A program made the position numbers and the translations under genes. Of a stretch of 64,000 nt of DNA, positions 35,313 to 44,994 are shown in pieces. The stretch is from Sporobacter sp942492735 (GTDB taxonomy: Bacteria > Bacillota > Clostridia > Oscillospirales > Oscillospiraceae). Position 1 is the stretch's first letter, and each line of letters starts with the position of its first letter. Location: contig OW818648.1 in the NCBI GenBank assembly GCA_942492735.1, positions 124,001 through 188,000 on the forward strand, given 5' to 3'. The notes beneath the pieces were generated by a model. The model searched no databases. It had not been told where the DNA came from and was given only the letters and a program-made list of their open reading frames with translations.

Positions 35313-37904
35313 TTATAATTTCTTTTTCAGCTCAAACAGGAGGTTGAGCGCCTCGAGCGGCGTGAGCGTGTTCAGGTCGGTTTTCTTGAGCTTTTCAGCG
35401 ATCTCTCCGCCGCTTAAATCCAGAAGCGACATTTGGTTATCAGCGGCGATCACTGCTTGCGGTTTGCCTGCGCTGCGCCCTTGTTCCAGCAAGGCTAAAA
35501 CAGCCTTCGCGCGTTTGATGACGCTGTCGGGGACGCCGGCCAGACCCGCAACCTCTATGCCATAGCTGTCGTCGGCCCCGCCGGGGACGATTTTACGGAG
35601 GAAAATGATATCCCCGCCGCGCTTTTTTGCAGAGATATTATAGTTTTTTATACCCGGCGTTTCGTTTTCCAGTTCTGTCAGCTCGTGATAGTGCGTCGAG
35701 AACAGCGCTTTGGCGCCAAGCTTCCGCTTGTCCGCGCAAAACTCCAAAACAGCCCTGGCAATTGCCATTCCATCATAAGTTGACGTGCCGCGCCCGATTT
35801 CATCTAATATAAGCAGACTCTTTGATGTGGCGTTTGCGAGAATCTCGGCGACCTCGGTCATCTCCACCATGAACGTCGATTTGCCGGCCGATAGGTCGTC
35901 CGACGCGCCGATGCGGGTGAAAACCCTGTCAACGATGCCGATTCGGGCGGAGCGGGCCGGTACGAACGAGCCCATCTGGGCAAGCAGGATGATGAGTGCT
36001 GTCTGGCGCATGTAGGTGGACTTGCCGGCCATGTTAGGGCCTGTAATGATGAGCGTCCGCGCGTTATCCATGTCCATATATGTGTCATTGGGGACAAACA
36101 GCGCGTCCGTCTGCATTTTTTCAACGACGGGGTGCCGCCCGTCATGGATATCGATAACCCCTGAGATATCCACCTCGGGCATGCAGTAGTTATTTTTCGC
36201 CGCCGTCTCCGCGAGCGCGCAAAGTGTATCGATCGACGCAACAGAATGAGATGCCGCCTGGATGCGTCCGACCTCTTTTGCGATGCGGTCACGCAGCTCG
36301 GTGAAGAGGTTGTATTCAAGAGCGCTTAAGCGGTCCTTCGCCGTCAACAATGTCGTCTCGAGCTCCTTGAGCTCCTGGGTAATAAATCGCTCACAGTTTG
36401 AAAGCGTCTGTTTGCGGATATAGCCCTCAGGTACGGCGTCCGATGATGCGCGCGGAATTTCGATGTAATAACCAAAAACCTTGTTATAACCGACCTTTAA
36501 TTTTTTGCCCGTCCGCTCTCGCTCTTTGGCTTCAATAGCGGCCATAGCGCCGGTACTGTCTTTTAAAAGCGCATGCAGATAATCCGCTTCTTCATTGACG
36601 CCCATGCGGATAAAGCCGCCCTCACGGACGGAAAACGGTGGGTCATCCTCAATCGTTTTGCTGATGAGCGCCCCGATGTCCTGAAGGTCATCGATCTTTT
36701 TGAGCTCTAAAAGCAGAGTCGACGTCAACGGCCCCAGGAGGGATAGTATCCTCGGCAGCTGCATGACGGAATACTGGAGGGCCTTCAGATCGCGGCAGTT
36801 GGCGTTCCCGTAAACGATTTTGCCGATCAAGCGCTCCATATCACCCACATCGCGCATGGCCAGCAGCAGCTCCGAGCGGGTGACTGTTTCCGAAAAAAGC
36901 TCATGCACAGCGTTCAGCCGCCGTTTAATTTCAACGGTTGACACAAGAGGGCGTAAAACCCATGACCGCAGGAGTCTTCGTCCCATCGGCGTTCGCGTTT
37001 TGTCGAGTACCCAAAGGAGGCTCCCCTTTTTTTCCGCCGTCCGAGCCGATGCGGCGAGCTCAAGGCTCCGAAGTGTTTGAATATCCAGCTCCATATACCT
37101 GCCGCCCGAGTTAACCCGCAGATAACTCAGGTGTGAGAGATCCGTCTTCTGCGTTTCGGCGAGATAAGAAAGCAGCGCGCCGACAGCGCAAATCGCCGCC
37201 GGGCTGTTTCCGATACCGAGTTCATCGGGGCTGAGGACCCCGAACTGTTCGGCGATGCGCATCGTCGCCTGCATGAAATCAAAGCGCGCTTCCTCCTTCT
37301 CCAGAAGGCAGCCAAGCTTATCCGCTAAAAGACTCGTGATGTCCCGCCGCTCCTGCGCGCCATCATTCAAAACGGCTTCCGCCGGTGAAAACGAGGCGAG
37401 TTCATTTAAAAGATGTCCGACATCGCTGCCCGAAAAGAAGGAAACGCTAATCTCTCCCGTCGATAAATCCGCAAAACAAACAGCATTATCGGCTGCACTC
37501 ACATATAATGCGCAGAGGTAGTTTGACTGACCTTCATCAAGCATCGACGTCTCAATGAGCGTGCCGGGCGTAATAACGCGCACGATATCCCTGTCAACAA
37601 GCCCTTTGGCCGTCGCCGGGTCCTCCATTTGCTCGCAGATGGCGATCTTATAGCCTTTTGCGATCAGCCGGCCGATATAGGCTTCCGCCGAGTGGTATGG
37701 TATGCCGCACATCGGGATGCGCTCGTCAGGATCTTCGCTTCGCCTGTCGCGCGTTGTCAGCGTGAGGTCAAGCTCCTTTGACGCTGTCAGCGCGTCGTCA
37801 CCAAACATCTCATAGAAATCGCCGAGGCGGAAAAAGAGGATGCTGTCGGTATTCCTCTCTTTTATGTCAAAGTACTGCCTCATCATTGGTGTCACTTCGG
37901 ACAT
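35313..37904 (-). CDS. mutS: DNA mismatch repair protein MutS
   Basis: 863 residues. Mismatch-binding domain with the F-x-E motif (LGDFYEMFGDDA, ~25-36), clamp and lever domains, Walker A TGPNMAGKST and the signature LILDEIGRGTSTYDG. Binds mismatches and, with MutL (not in window), starts repair. ATG at 37904 with GGAGG. Confidence 0.97.
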   Translation of the reverse strand: MSEVTPMMRQYFDIKERNTDSILFFRLGDFYEMFGDDALTASKELDLTLTTRDRRSEDPDERIPMCGIPYHSAEAYIGRLIAKGYKIAICEQMEDPATAKGLVDRDIVRVITPGTLIETSMLDEGQSNYLCALYVSAADNAVCFADLSTGEISVSFFSGSDVGHLLNELASFSPAEAVLNDGAQERRDITSLLADKLGCLLEKEEARFDFMQATMRIAEQFGVLSPDELGIGNSPAAICAVGALLSYLAETQKTDLSHLSYLRVNSGGRYMELDIQTLRSLELAASARTAEKKGSLLWVLDKTRTPMGRRLLRSWVLRPLVSTVEIKRRLNAVHELFSETVTRSELLLAMRDVGDMERLIGKIVYGNANCRDLKALQYSVMQLPRILSLLGPLTSTLLLELKKIDDLQDIGALISKTIEDDPPFSVREGGFIRMGVNEEADYLHALLKDSTGAMAAIEAKERERTGKKLKVGYNKVFGYYIEIPRASSDAVPEGYIRKQTLSNCERFITQELKELETTLLTAKDRLSALEYNLFTELRDRIAKEVGRIQAASHSVASIDTLCALAETAAKNNYCMPEVDISGVIDIHDGRHPVVEKMQTDALFVPNDTYMDMDNARTLIITGPNMAGKSTYMRQTALIILLAQMGSFVPARSARIGIVDRVFTRIGASDDLSAGKSTFMVEMTEVAEILANATSKSLLILDEIGRGTSTYDGMAIARAVLEFCADKRKLGAKALFSTHYHELTELENETPGIKNYNISAKKRGGDIIFLRKIVPGGADDSYGIEVAGLAGVPDSVIKRAKAVLALLEQGRSAGKPQAVIAADNQMSLLDLSGGEIAEKLKKTDLNTLTPLEALNLLFELKKKL

Positions 37905-37941
37905 TCATTGTTTCCTCCGTCGGCGTTTTTTGTTAATTTTT

Positions 37942-37970
37942 AGTATAGCATAGTCAACTGGTCCGTTCAA
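37942..37970 (-). promoter_or_regulatory. mutS: sigma-A promoter of mutS
   Basis: Minus strand TTGAAC (37970-37965), 17-base spacer, TATACT (37947-37942). Confidence 0.8.
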
Positions 37971-38004
37971 GAGAGCGCTTGACCATAAATAGTCCATTTA
38001 TCTC

Positions 38005-38033
38005 TTGAGAAACGTGTCAGTTTTTGATATAGT
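38005..38033 (+). promoter_or_regulatory. recJ: sigma-A promoter of recJ
   Basis: TTGAGA (38005-38010), 17-base spacer, TATAGT (38028-38033). Divergent from the mutS promoter, 36 bases apart. Confidence 0.8.
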
Positions 38034-38080
38034 AAAAAGATATAAGCAGCTAAATCATTGATTATTTGCGGAGTTAACTT

Positions 38081-39832
38081 ATGAAATTCGTTGATTGGGT
38101 CATAAAAGGATATGACAGAGCGGCGGCTGTACTACTCAGCCGCAGCGGAATTAATCCGCTTGTGTCTGTCTTCTTGGCGTCCCGAGGTATGGCAACGGTT
38201 GAGGACGCCGGTCGTTTTCTGCGCGATGATCTCAGCGTCATAAGTGATCCGTTCCTCCTAAAAGACATGGATATTGCCGTCAAACGAATCAATCAGGCCA
38301 TCGAAAACGGTGAGCGTATCGCCATCTACGGCGACTACGATGTAGACGGCATGACGGCCAGCTGCCTCCTCGCAAGCTTCTTCCGGGCCAAAGGCGCCCC
38401 ATATGAAATCTATATACCCGGCCGCATGGACGAGGGCTACGGCGTCAATAAAGCCGCGCTCGACGCGCTTGTTTCACACGGTGTTTCGCTCGTCGTGACA
38501 GTTGATTGCGGTATTACAGCGCAAAGCGAAGCCCGGTATGCACGCCAGATCGGTATCGATCTGATTGTCACCGATCACCACGAGTGCAAGGAAGAACTTC
38601 CCGACGCTATTGCCGTTATAGACCCCAAGCGCAAAGACTGTCCCTATCCGAACAAAGCTCTGGCAGGCGTCGGTGTCGCCTTCAAGCTTGTCTGTGCCCT
38701 TGAAAACAAGGAAGACATCAACACGCTGCTTGCTCAATACGGCGACTTCGTCGCTATCGGCACGATAGCGGACGTGATGCCCGTTATCGGTGAAAATCGT
38801 CTGCTGATCCGACGCGGTCTTGCGGCGCTCAACATGAAAAACCGACCCGGTCTCCGTCGGCTGATGCGTGAAACGTGCCTGGACAGGCGGGACATCAACA
38901 CGGCAACCATCGGCTTCGCCTTATCGCCGCGGTTGAATGCCGCCGGGCGAATGGGGCGTACCTCCCTCACCGTGGATCTGCTTTTAACAGAGAGCGAAGA
39001 GGAGGCAGAGCAGCTGACGATGGAGTTGTGCGGCCTCAACATTGAGCGGCGTCAGCTTGAATCCGTTATATTTGAGGAGGCCTATTCATCTCTTTTAAAC
39101 AACCTGCCGAAGGGGCCCATTATTCTTTCCCGACGCGGCTGGTATCAGGGCGTCATGGGTATTGTTGCGGCTCGGATAACCGAGCAGTTTTTGTTCCCTG
39201 TCATTATGATCAGTATCGATGATGACGGTGTCGGGCGCGGCTCCTGCCGGAGCATCGGGAATTTCCGAATGTATTCGGCGCTGGAACGCTGCAGCGATCT
39301 TCTTGAAAACTTCGGTGGGCATGAGATGGCCGCCGGGCTGACAATAAACGAAGCCAATATCGATGAATTACGCCGCAGGGTTTTCGAATACTATCACGAA
39401 ACAATAAAAATCCCGGCAGTCCCGACGCTCCGAATCGATTTTGAGGTTGTGAAACCGGATCTCCTGTCACTCGAAAACGTCACGGCACTTGAAAAAACAG
39501 AGCCCTTTGGCAACGGGCATTTGCCGCCTTTCCTGTGCATCACGGGGGCAGTTCTGAATTCCGTCATCCCTGTCGCCGCAGGAAAGCATACAAAACTGCG
39601 CATATTAAAGTCAGGAAAGAGCTTTGACTGTATCTGCTTCGGCAGGACGACTGACGATCTCGGCGCCGTTGAAGGCGAGCTTGTTGACCTGGCATTCGAG
39701 CCTGTTGTCAATGAATATCGCGGGTGGCGGAATGTCCAGCTGCACGTCATCGATATTCACGCACACGACGACACGCGCCCGCATGGCGACATGCGGTTGT
39801 ATAGCGAAAAGCGTACGCATAGCGATCTATGA
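38081..39832 (+). CDS. recJ: Single-strand DNA exonuclease RecJ
   Basis: 583 residues. DHH motifs GDYDVDGMTAS, VTVDCGI and VTDHHE, then the DHHA1 region (GGHEMAAGL). 5'-3' exonuclease for recombination and mismatch repair, fitting its divergent partner mutS. The C-terminus is odd: the last ~22 codons read as hexapeptides (HDDTRP, HGDMRL, YSEKRT, HSDL-stop) made by an 18-base tandem repeat that carries on beyond the stop. The extension is probably not needed for catalysis. Confidence 0.96.
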   Translation: MKFVDWVIKGYDRAAAVLLSRSGINPLVSVFLASRGMATVEDAGRFLRDDLSVISDPFLLKDMDIAVKRINQAIENGERIAIYGDYDVDGMTASCLLASFFRAKGAPYEIYIPGRMDEGYGVNKAALDALVSHGVSLVVTVDCGITAQSEARYARQIGIDLIVTDHHECKEELPDAIAVIDPKRKDCPYPNKALAGVGVAFKLVCALENKEDINTLLAQYGDFVAIGTIADVMPVIGENRLLIRRGLAALNMKNRPGLRRLMRETCLDRRDINTATIGFALSPRLNAAGRMGRTSLTVDLLLTESEEEAEQLTMELCGLNIERRQLESVIFEEAYSSLLNNLPKGPIILSRRGWYQGVMGIVAARITEQFLFPVIMISIDDDGVGRGSCRSIGNFRMYSALERCSDLLENFGGHEMAAGLTINEANIDELRRRVFEYYHETIKIPAVPTLRIDFEVVKPDLLSLENVTALEKTEPFGNGHLPPFLCITGAVLNSVIPVAAGKHTKLRILKSGKSFDCICFGRTTDDLGAVEGELVDLAFEPVVNEYRGWRNVQLHVIDIHAHDDTRPHGDMRLYSEKRTHSDL

Positions 39833-39871
39833 TCACATAGCGATCTTCGATCACAAAGCGATCTATGATCG
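39764..39871 (+). repeat. 18-bp tandem repeat across the recJ stop codon
   Basis: Six 18-base units. The last three are almost identical (consensus CATAGCGATCTATGATCA), the first three diverged. Unit 4 contains the recJ stop (TGA at 39830-39832). Units keep the recJ frame (18 = 6 codons). Confidence 0.85.
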
Positions 39872-39887
39872 CTTATGGAGTTAGCAC

Positions 39888-42074
39888 ATGGAAGAGGTCA
39901 TGAAAAAATACGCCCATTTTGAGGCGGTCATCAAAGAAAACAATCCCGCTGTCGACCTTTCACGCATACGGGCTGCCTTTGACTTTGCCCAAAACGCGCA
40001 TCAAAGCCAGCGCCGTAAGGACGGGTCGCCGTTTGTTTCCCACCCCTTGGCCGCCGCTGAGATCATCGCCGAAATGGGTCTTGATGAGGAAGCCATTATG
40101 GCAGCGCTTCTGCACGACTGTATAGAGGATACAGGCGCAACACACGAGGATATTGCCAAGCGCTTCGGCGCGACCGTTGCCGAAATCGTCGAAGGCGTCA
40201 CAAAGCTCTCACGCGTCACCTATACCAGCAAAGAAGAAGAGCAGATGGAGAATCTTCGCAAGATGCTGCTGGCGATGGCCAAGGATATTCGCGTCATCAT
40301 CATTAAAATGGCGGACCGACTGCACAACATGCGGACGATGGAGTATCAGTCGGCAACGAAGCAATCGGAAAAAGCACTCGAAACGATGGAGATCTACGCG
40401 CCCCTCGCGCACCGGCTCGGCATGCAAAAGATCAAATGGGAGCTTGAAGACCTCTCTATATTTTACCTTGATCCGATCGGATATGCAGAGATTGAAGAGG
40501 GCCTCCGCCAGGTCATGAGCTCCAACGAGACGTTTATTGACAGCATACAGATCAAAATCGCCGAGCGCCTGAAGGACAACGGCATCTCTTGCGACGTCTA
40601 CGGGCGTGTGAAGCATATATACAGCATTTACAGAAAGATGTACAGTCAGAACAAAACATTGTCGGAGGTCCTGGACCTTTACGCTTTCCGCGTGATCGTC
40701 AATGATATAGCCGACTGTTATAACGTCCTGGGGTATATCCACGAGATGTTCCGCCCGATACCGGGCCATTTTAAGGATTATATCGGAACGCCCAAGCCGA
40801 ATATGTACCAGAGCCTCCACACGGCGGTGATCGGCAGCGACGGTCTCCCCTTTGAGGTTCAGATCCGCACATGGGAAATGCACCACACGGCTGAATACGG
40901 TATCGCGGCGCACTGGAAATATAAGCAGGGCATCAGCGGCAGATTCGCCGATGAGGAAAAATTTGCGTGGGTCCGGCGTCTTCTGGAGTCGCAGCAGGAC
41001 AGTGACGCGCAGGACTTTTTCCAGGACCTCAAAATCGACATGTTCTCTGATGAGGTTTTCGTCTTCACACCCCGCGGCGACGTCATCAATCTGTCGGCCG
41101 GGGCGACGCCCATTGATTTTGCTTACAGCATCCATTCAGCCGTCGGCAACAGGATGACCGGTGCCATCGTCAACGGCCGCATTGTCCCGTACAATCACGA
41201 ACTATCAAACGGCGATATCGTTGAGGTCCTGACGTCAAATTCCTCCAAAGGCCCCAGCCGTGACTGGCTCAACATTGTTAAAAGCACCGAAGCGCGCAAT
41301 AAAATCCGCCAATGGTTCAAAAAGGAAAAGCGCGAGGAAAATGTCGTCGCCGGAAAGCTCTCCTTTGAAGCGGAGCTCCGCCGTGTCTTTCTGCAAATGT
41401 CGGACCTGACGCGTGAGGATGTCCTCCCCCGGCTCTTAAAAAAGCTCGCATTCCCGACGCTTGATGAACTATTTGCTGCCATCGGCTACGGCGGCATGTC
41501 GGCCCAAAAGGCCGTCAACCGTATACGTGACGAGCTCCGGGCGATCGATCGCACCAAAAAGAAAGACGAGACGGATGTTTACCCGTTTGAAATCCGTACG
41601 GATAAAAAGCTCAAGCCCATCCAAGGAATTCTGGTAGAAGGCATTGATAACTGTCTTGTCAAATTCGCGCGCTGCTGCACACCGGTCCCGGGAGACGAGT
41701 CTATCGGCTTCATCACGCGCGGCTTCGGCGTGTCTGTTCACCGCAAAGACTGCAAAAACTATACGAAATCGATTGAAACACCGGAGGAAGCCGGCCGTTG
41801 GGTCCGTGTCGCTTGGGCAAATACCGATTCGGATATCTACTCAACAGCGCTCTTCATCACCGCACGCGAGCGCAGCGGCATCGTGATGGATATCGCAACG
41901 ATCCTCAACGGTCTCAAAATTCGGATGACCTCCTTCTCAGCAAGAGATGTCGACGGCGGCATCACCACAGCCTCCATCGTCATTGACATAAAAAATCGAG
42001 AAGAGCTCAACGCCGCCATCGCCCGCCTTCAGACCGTTTCCGGCGTCATAGAAATCAAACGCGGCGACGGATAG
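39888..42074 (+). CDS. relA: Bifunctional (p)ppGpp synthetase/hydrolase
   Basis: 728 residues. HD hydrolase domain with HDCIEDT (~75) and HN near 140, synthetase domain (RVKHIYSIYRKM; FRVIVNDIADCY; ~235-340), TGS (~385-450; VFVFTPRGDVINL) and C-terminal ACT (~655-728). Both catalytic domains look intact, so it should make and break the alarmone. ATG with GGAG upstream. Starts 14 bases after the recJ repeat tract. Confidence 0.96.
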   Translation: MEEVMKKYAHFEAVIKENNPAVDLSRIRAAFDFAQNAHQSQRRKDGSPFVSHPLAAAEIIAEMGLDEEAIMAALLHDCIEDTGATHEDIAKRFGATVAEIVEGVTKLSRVTYTSKEEEQMENLRKMLLAMAKDIRVIIIKMADRLHNMRTMEYQSATKQSEKALETMEIYAPLAHRLGMQKIKWELEDLSIFYLDPIGYAEIEEGLRQVMSSNETFIDSIQIKIAERLKDNGISCDVYGRVKHIYSIYRKMYSQNKTLSEVLDLYAFRVIVNDIADCYNVLGYIHEMFRPIPGHFKDYIGTPKPNMYQSLHTAVIGSDGLPFEVQIRTWEMHHTAEYGIAAHWKYKQGISGRFADEEKFAWVRRLLESQQDSDAQDFFQDLKIDMFSDEVFVFTPRGDVINLSAGATPIDFAYSIHSAVGNRMTGAIVNGRIVPYNHELSNGDIVEVLTSNSSKGPSRDWLNIVKSTEARNKIRQWFKKEKREENVVAGKLSFEAELRRVFLQMSDLTREDVLPRLLKKLAFPTLDELFAAIGYGGMSAQKAVNRIRDELRAIDRTKKKDETDVYPFEIRTDKKLKPIQGILVEGIDNCLVKFARCCTPVPGDESIGFITRGFGVSVHRKDCKNYTKSIETPEEAGRWVRVAWANTDSDIYSTALFITARERSGIVMDIATILNGLKIRMTSFSARDVDGGITTASIVIDIKNREELNAAIARLQTVSGVIEIKRGDG

Positions 42075-42129
42075 AGACACAAAATATATGGCAAGGGCTC
42101 TGCGCTTGCCCCTCGTCATACTCTTCGCG

Positions 42130-42245
42130 ACGACTCTAAGGCTTCCCCTGGGGGAAGCTGGCTGCAAAGCAGACTGATGAGGGAAATCTAGTACCGCGTT
42201 ACGCCAACACGGCGGGCGATTAATAATCGCCCGCTGTCCCACTCA
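42130..42245. repeat. Intergenic repeat remnants between relA and dtd
   Basis: Contains TTCCCCTGGGGGAAGCTGGC and GACTGATGAGGG, then CGGGCGATTAATAATCGCCC: pieces of dispersed Clostridia intergenic elements. No gene in 42075-42390. Confidence 0.65.
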
Positions 42246-42299
42246 GGCTCCCCAGAGTTGCAAACTGTGCTCGCATGCTGTTGTTCGGTGCAGCGCGGA

Positions 42300-42360
42300 A
42301 CAGGAGACAATCCTCAGCCGCTGCGGCGGCAGCTCCTTTCCATGGCGATTTTCAATCGCC
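42300..42360 (-). repeat. Dispersed repeat, inverted copy of the 46505-46560 element
   Basis: GGAGACAATCCTCAG...GCAGCTCCTTT here corresponds on the other strand to AAAGGAGCTGTC...CTGAGGATTGTCCCC near 46512. Same family, opposite orientation. Confidence 0.7.
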
Positions 42361-42390
42361 TTTGGAGCCTTTTTAGGAAGGAATACTAGT

Positions 42391-42849
42391 ATGCGGGCAG
42401 TCGTAACACGTGTATCTTCAGCCTCAGTGGAGATTGACGGCGAGATAAAAGGTCTCATCGACCAGGGCTTCCTAGTGCTCTTAGGCATCGCATCGACCGA
42501 CACACCGGAAAAGGCGATAAAGCTTGCCGACAGGGTTCTTGGTCTTCGGGTTTTTGAGGATGATAACGGAAAAATGAACCTGAATCTGTCTTCAGTGAAC
42601 GGAAGCTTGCTTGTGATCTCGCAGTTTACGCTGTACGCCGATTTAAGAAGCCGACGGCCCGGTTTTACCGGCGCTGCCAAGCCTGATATCGCTGTTCCGT
42701 TATATGAATTATTTATAAAAGAATGCCGGAGAGCTGGCTATCACACCGAAACTGGTGAATTCGGAGCCGACATGAAGGTCTCCTCCGTGAACGACGGGCC
42801 CGTGACGCTCATACTGGACACCGACAGAGTCGGAACCGACAGTTTATAA
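42391..42849 (+). CDS. dtd: D-aminoacyl-tRNA deacylase
   Basis: 152 residues. SQFTLYAD and the C-terminal NDGPVTL motifs identify Dtd, which removes D-amino acids (and glycine mischarged on tRNA-Ala) from tRNA. ATG with AGGAAGG upstream. Usual neighbour of relA in Firmicutes. Confidence 0.96.
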   Translation: MRAVVTRVSSASVEIDGEIKGLIDQGFLVLLGIASTDTPEKAIKLADRVLGLRVFEDDNGKMNLNLSSVNGSLLVISQFTLYADLRSRRPGFTGAAKPDIAVPLYELFIKECRRAGYHTETGEFGADMKVSSVNDGPVTLILDTDRVGTDSL

Positions 42850-42895
42850 AATCACCCGCGCGTTTATACTATCATAAAAATAAGGAGAATCCACA

Positions 42896-43519
42896 ATGCT
42901 GATAAAGACCCTTGTCGTCGGTCAGATAGAGACGAACTGCTATATTGTCACAGATGAAAAAACACTCAAATGCGCCGTCATCGACCCGGGTGACGAATCG
43001 AATGTCATACTTGATTACCTCGAATCTAACAAGCTGACGACTGAGGCTATTTTCCTCACGCACGGGCATTTTGATCACAATCTCGCTGTTTATGCCGTTA
43101 ACGAAGCGACGGGCGCTCCGATCTGGATCAACGAAAAAGACACCGTATCCGATGGCATGCGCGACCAGTTTAAGCTGACGGCGAACGAAAAGGTCCGCCG
43201 TTATTCCGACGGCGACAAAATTGATGTCGGCGGTCTGTCGTTTACGATCCTGGAGACGCCGGGCCACTCCCCCGGATCTGTGACGCTGCGCTGTGAAAAC
43301 GTGCTTTTTACCGGCGATACGCTCTTCCGCGACAGCGCCGGCAGGACGGATCTGGGCGAAGGGAATGTTCAGACGCTTCTGCGCTCGCTGTACCGTTTGT
43401 CGCTGCTCGAGGGTGATTTTGAAGTATATCCCGGGCACATGGATGCCTCGACGCTCGATCGTGAGCGCCGCTTTAACGGTTATATGACATATGCCGTCGA
43501 GGAATTGGGCATCAAATGA
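42896..43519 (+). CDS. MBL-fold hydrolase (glyoxalase II-like)
   Basis: 207 residues with THGHFDH, a later metal-ligand GH(S/M) in PGHSPGSV and PGHMD. Zinc-dependent hydrolase fold; glyoxalase II or hydroxyacyl-thioester activity is possible. Four-base overlap with hemZ. Confidence 0.88.
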   Translation: MLIKTLVVGQIETNCYIVTDEKTLKCAVIDPGDESNVILDYLESNKLTTEAIFLTHGHFDHNLAVYAVNEATGAPIWINEKDTVSDGMRDQFKLTANEKVRRYSDGDKIDVGGLSFTILETPGHSPGSVTLRCENVLFTGDTLFRDSAGRTDLGEGNVQTLLRSLYRLSLLEGDFEVYPGHMDASTLDRERRFNGYMTYAVEELGIK

Positions 43520-44994
43520 TCTTAACGCTCAAAGGGCACGACTATAAATACGCTGTTGAGCAGATTATGCTCACGCTGTACCCGGATGAGCGTCCGGTTT
43601 ATTCAGCACCGGACGATAGTGCGCTGTCGGCAGAGGTGTCGCTCAAGTTCGGCGCTGTTTATGCAACTGCTGTCACAAGGCTGAATTGTAACGGTACTGT
43701 TTACAGAGGTTTATCGCGTATTAAACGTGCCGATTTAACCGACAAGCTCGTCACAGACCGTCTTCTGCAGAAAACGCTCAAGCTGTCTTTTTATAAGGCC
43801 GCCATAAGTGCGCGAGCTCCCGCCGGTGTAAAGCCCGCATGGGGCGCGTTGACCGGTATCCGCCCGAGTAAAATCGTCACGGGCATGTTAGACCGCGGTT
43901 TTTCGGATAAAAAGGCGTTAAAGCGCCTCGCACATGACTATTTCGTGTCGCCCGAGCGCGGCGCGCTTTGTATCGATACGGCCAAAGCAGGCATCTTGAC
44001 AAAAAAAACGCTCGGTGAGCGAGATATTGCGCTTTATATCGGCATCCCGTTTTGTCCGACGCGCTGCCATTACTGCAGCTTCGTCAGCCACAGTGTCGAG
44101 AAGTCCATGAAGCTCATTGGGCCGTTCCTTGAGGCTCTGTATAAGGAAATTGATGCGTTGTCGGAAATCGCGCATAAGGTTCAGCTCAATATCATATCTG
44201 TCTATATCGGCGGCGGTACGCCGACGACCTTATCGCATGAGCAGCTAGAGTACCTGATTAAAAAGCTCGCGTCCGCTTTCGACTTAAAAAACGTCAGGGA
44301 GTACACCGTCGAAGCAGGACGACCCGACACGATCACTGCCCAAAAGCTGGAGGTCCTCTATAAAAACGGCGTCACGCGCATCAGCATCAACCCGCAGACA
44401 ATGTCGGACGCGGTGCTTTGCGCGATTGGCCGCCGCCATACCGTGGACGATGTTTTACGTGCGATGCATGCGTCGCGTGAGGCCGGGTTCAAGTTCATCA
44501 ATATGGACCTGATTGCCGGACTGCCGGGTGATACGGCGGAGAATTTCAGCAAATCGCTTGAATCGGTATTAGCACTTGAACCCGAAAATATCACCGTACA
44601 CACGCTTTCCCTCAAAAAAGGCGCGCGAGTCACACTCGAGGGCACGGCGATTCCGGACGGCTCCGAGGTTGCCGTCATGCTCGATACGGCTGGCAGCCTG
44701 CTGCGAAGCCGGGGATACGTCCCCTACTACCTTTACAGACAGAAATTCATGTCCGGCGGCTTTGAAAATGTCGGCTGGTGCCGCCCGGGCTATATGAGCT
44801 TATACAACATTCTGATCATGGAAGAGCTTGCGACGATTCTGGCGCTTGGCGGCGGCGGCGTCACAAAGCTTGTCGGTCAGAAAACAGGAAAAATCGAAAG
44901 GATATTTAACCCGAAATATCCGTATGAATATATTGAGCATATCGACCGGGTGATAGAGCACAAATCAGGAATTGGAGCCCTTTATGTTATATGA
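43516..44994 (+). CDS. hemZ: Oxygen-independent coproporphyrinogen III dehydrogenase-like radical SAM protein HemZ
   Basis: 492 residues. The radical-SAM cluster motif is CPTRCHYC, preceded by a ~165-residue N-terminal part typical of HemZ. Then IGGGTPT, SINPQTM and a C-terminal HemN-like region. Expected to act in anaerobic haem or related tetrapyrrole metabolism; some HemZ-like enzymes have other targets. Confidence 0.9.
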   Translation: MILTLKGHDYKYAVEQIMLTLYPDERPVYSAPDDSALSAEVSLKFGAVYATAVTRLNCNGTVYRGLSRIKRADLTDKLVTDRLLQKTLKLSFYKAAISARAPAGVKPAWGALTGIRPSKIVTGMLDRGFSDKKALKRLAHDYFVSPERGALCIDTAKAGILTKKTLGERDIALYIGIPFCPTRCHYCSFVSHSVEKSMKLIGPFLEALYKEIDALSEIAHKVQLNIISVYIGGGTPTTLSHEQLEYLIKKLASAFDLKNVREYTVEAGRPDTITAQKLEVLYKNGVTRISINPQTMSDAVLCAIGRRHTVDDVLRAMHASREAGFKFINMDLIAGLPGDTAENFSKSLESVLALEPENITVHTLSLKKGARVTLEGTAIPDGSEVAVMLDTAGSLLRSRGYVPYYLYRQKFMSGGFENVGWCRPGYMSLYNILIMEELATILALGGGGVTKLVGQKTGKIERIFNPKYPYEYIEHIDRVIEHKSGIGALYVI

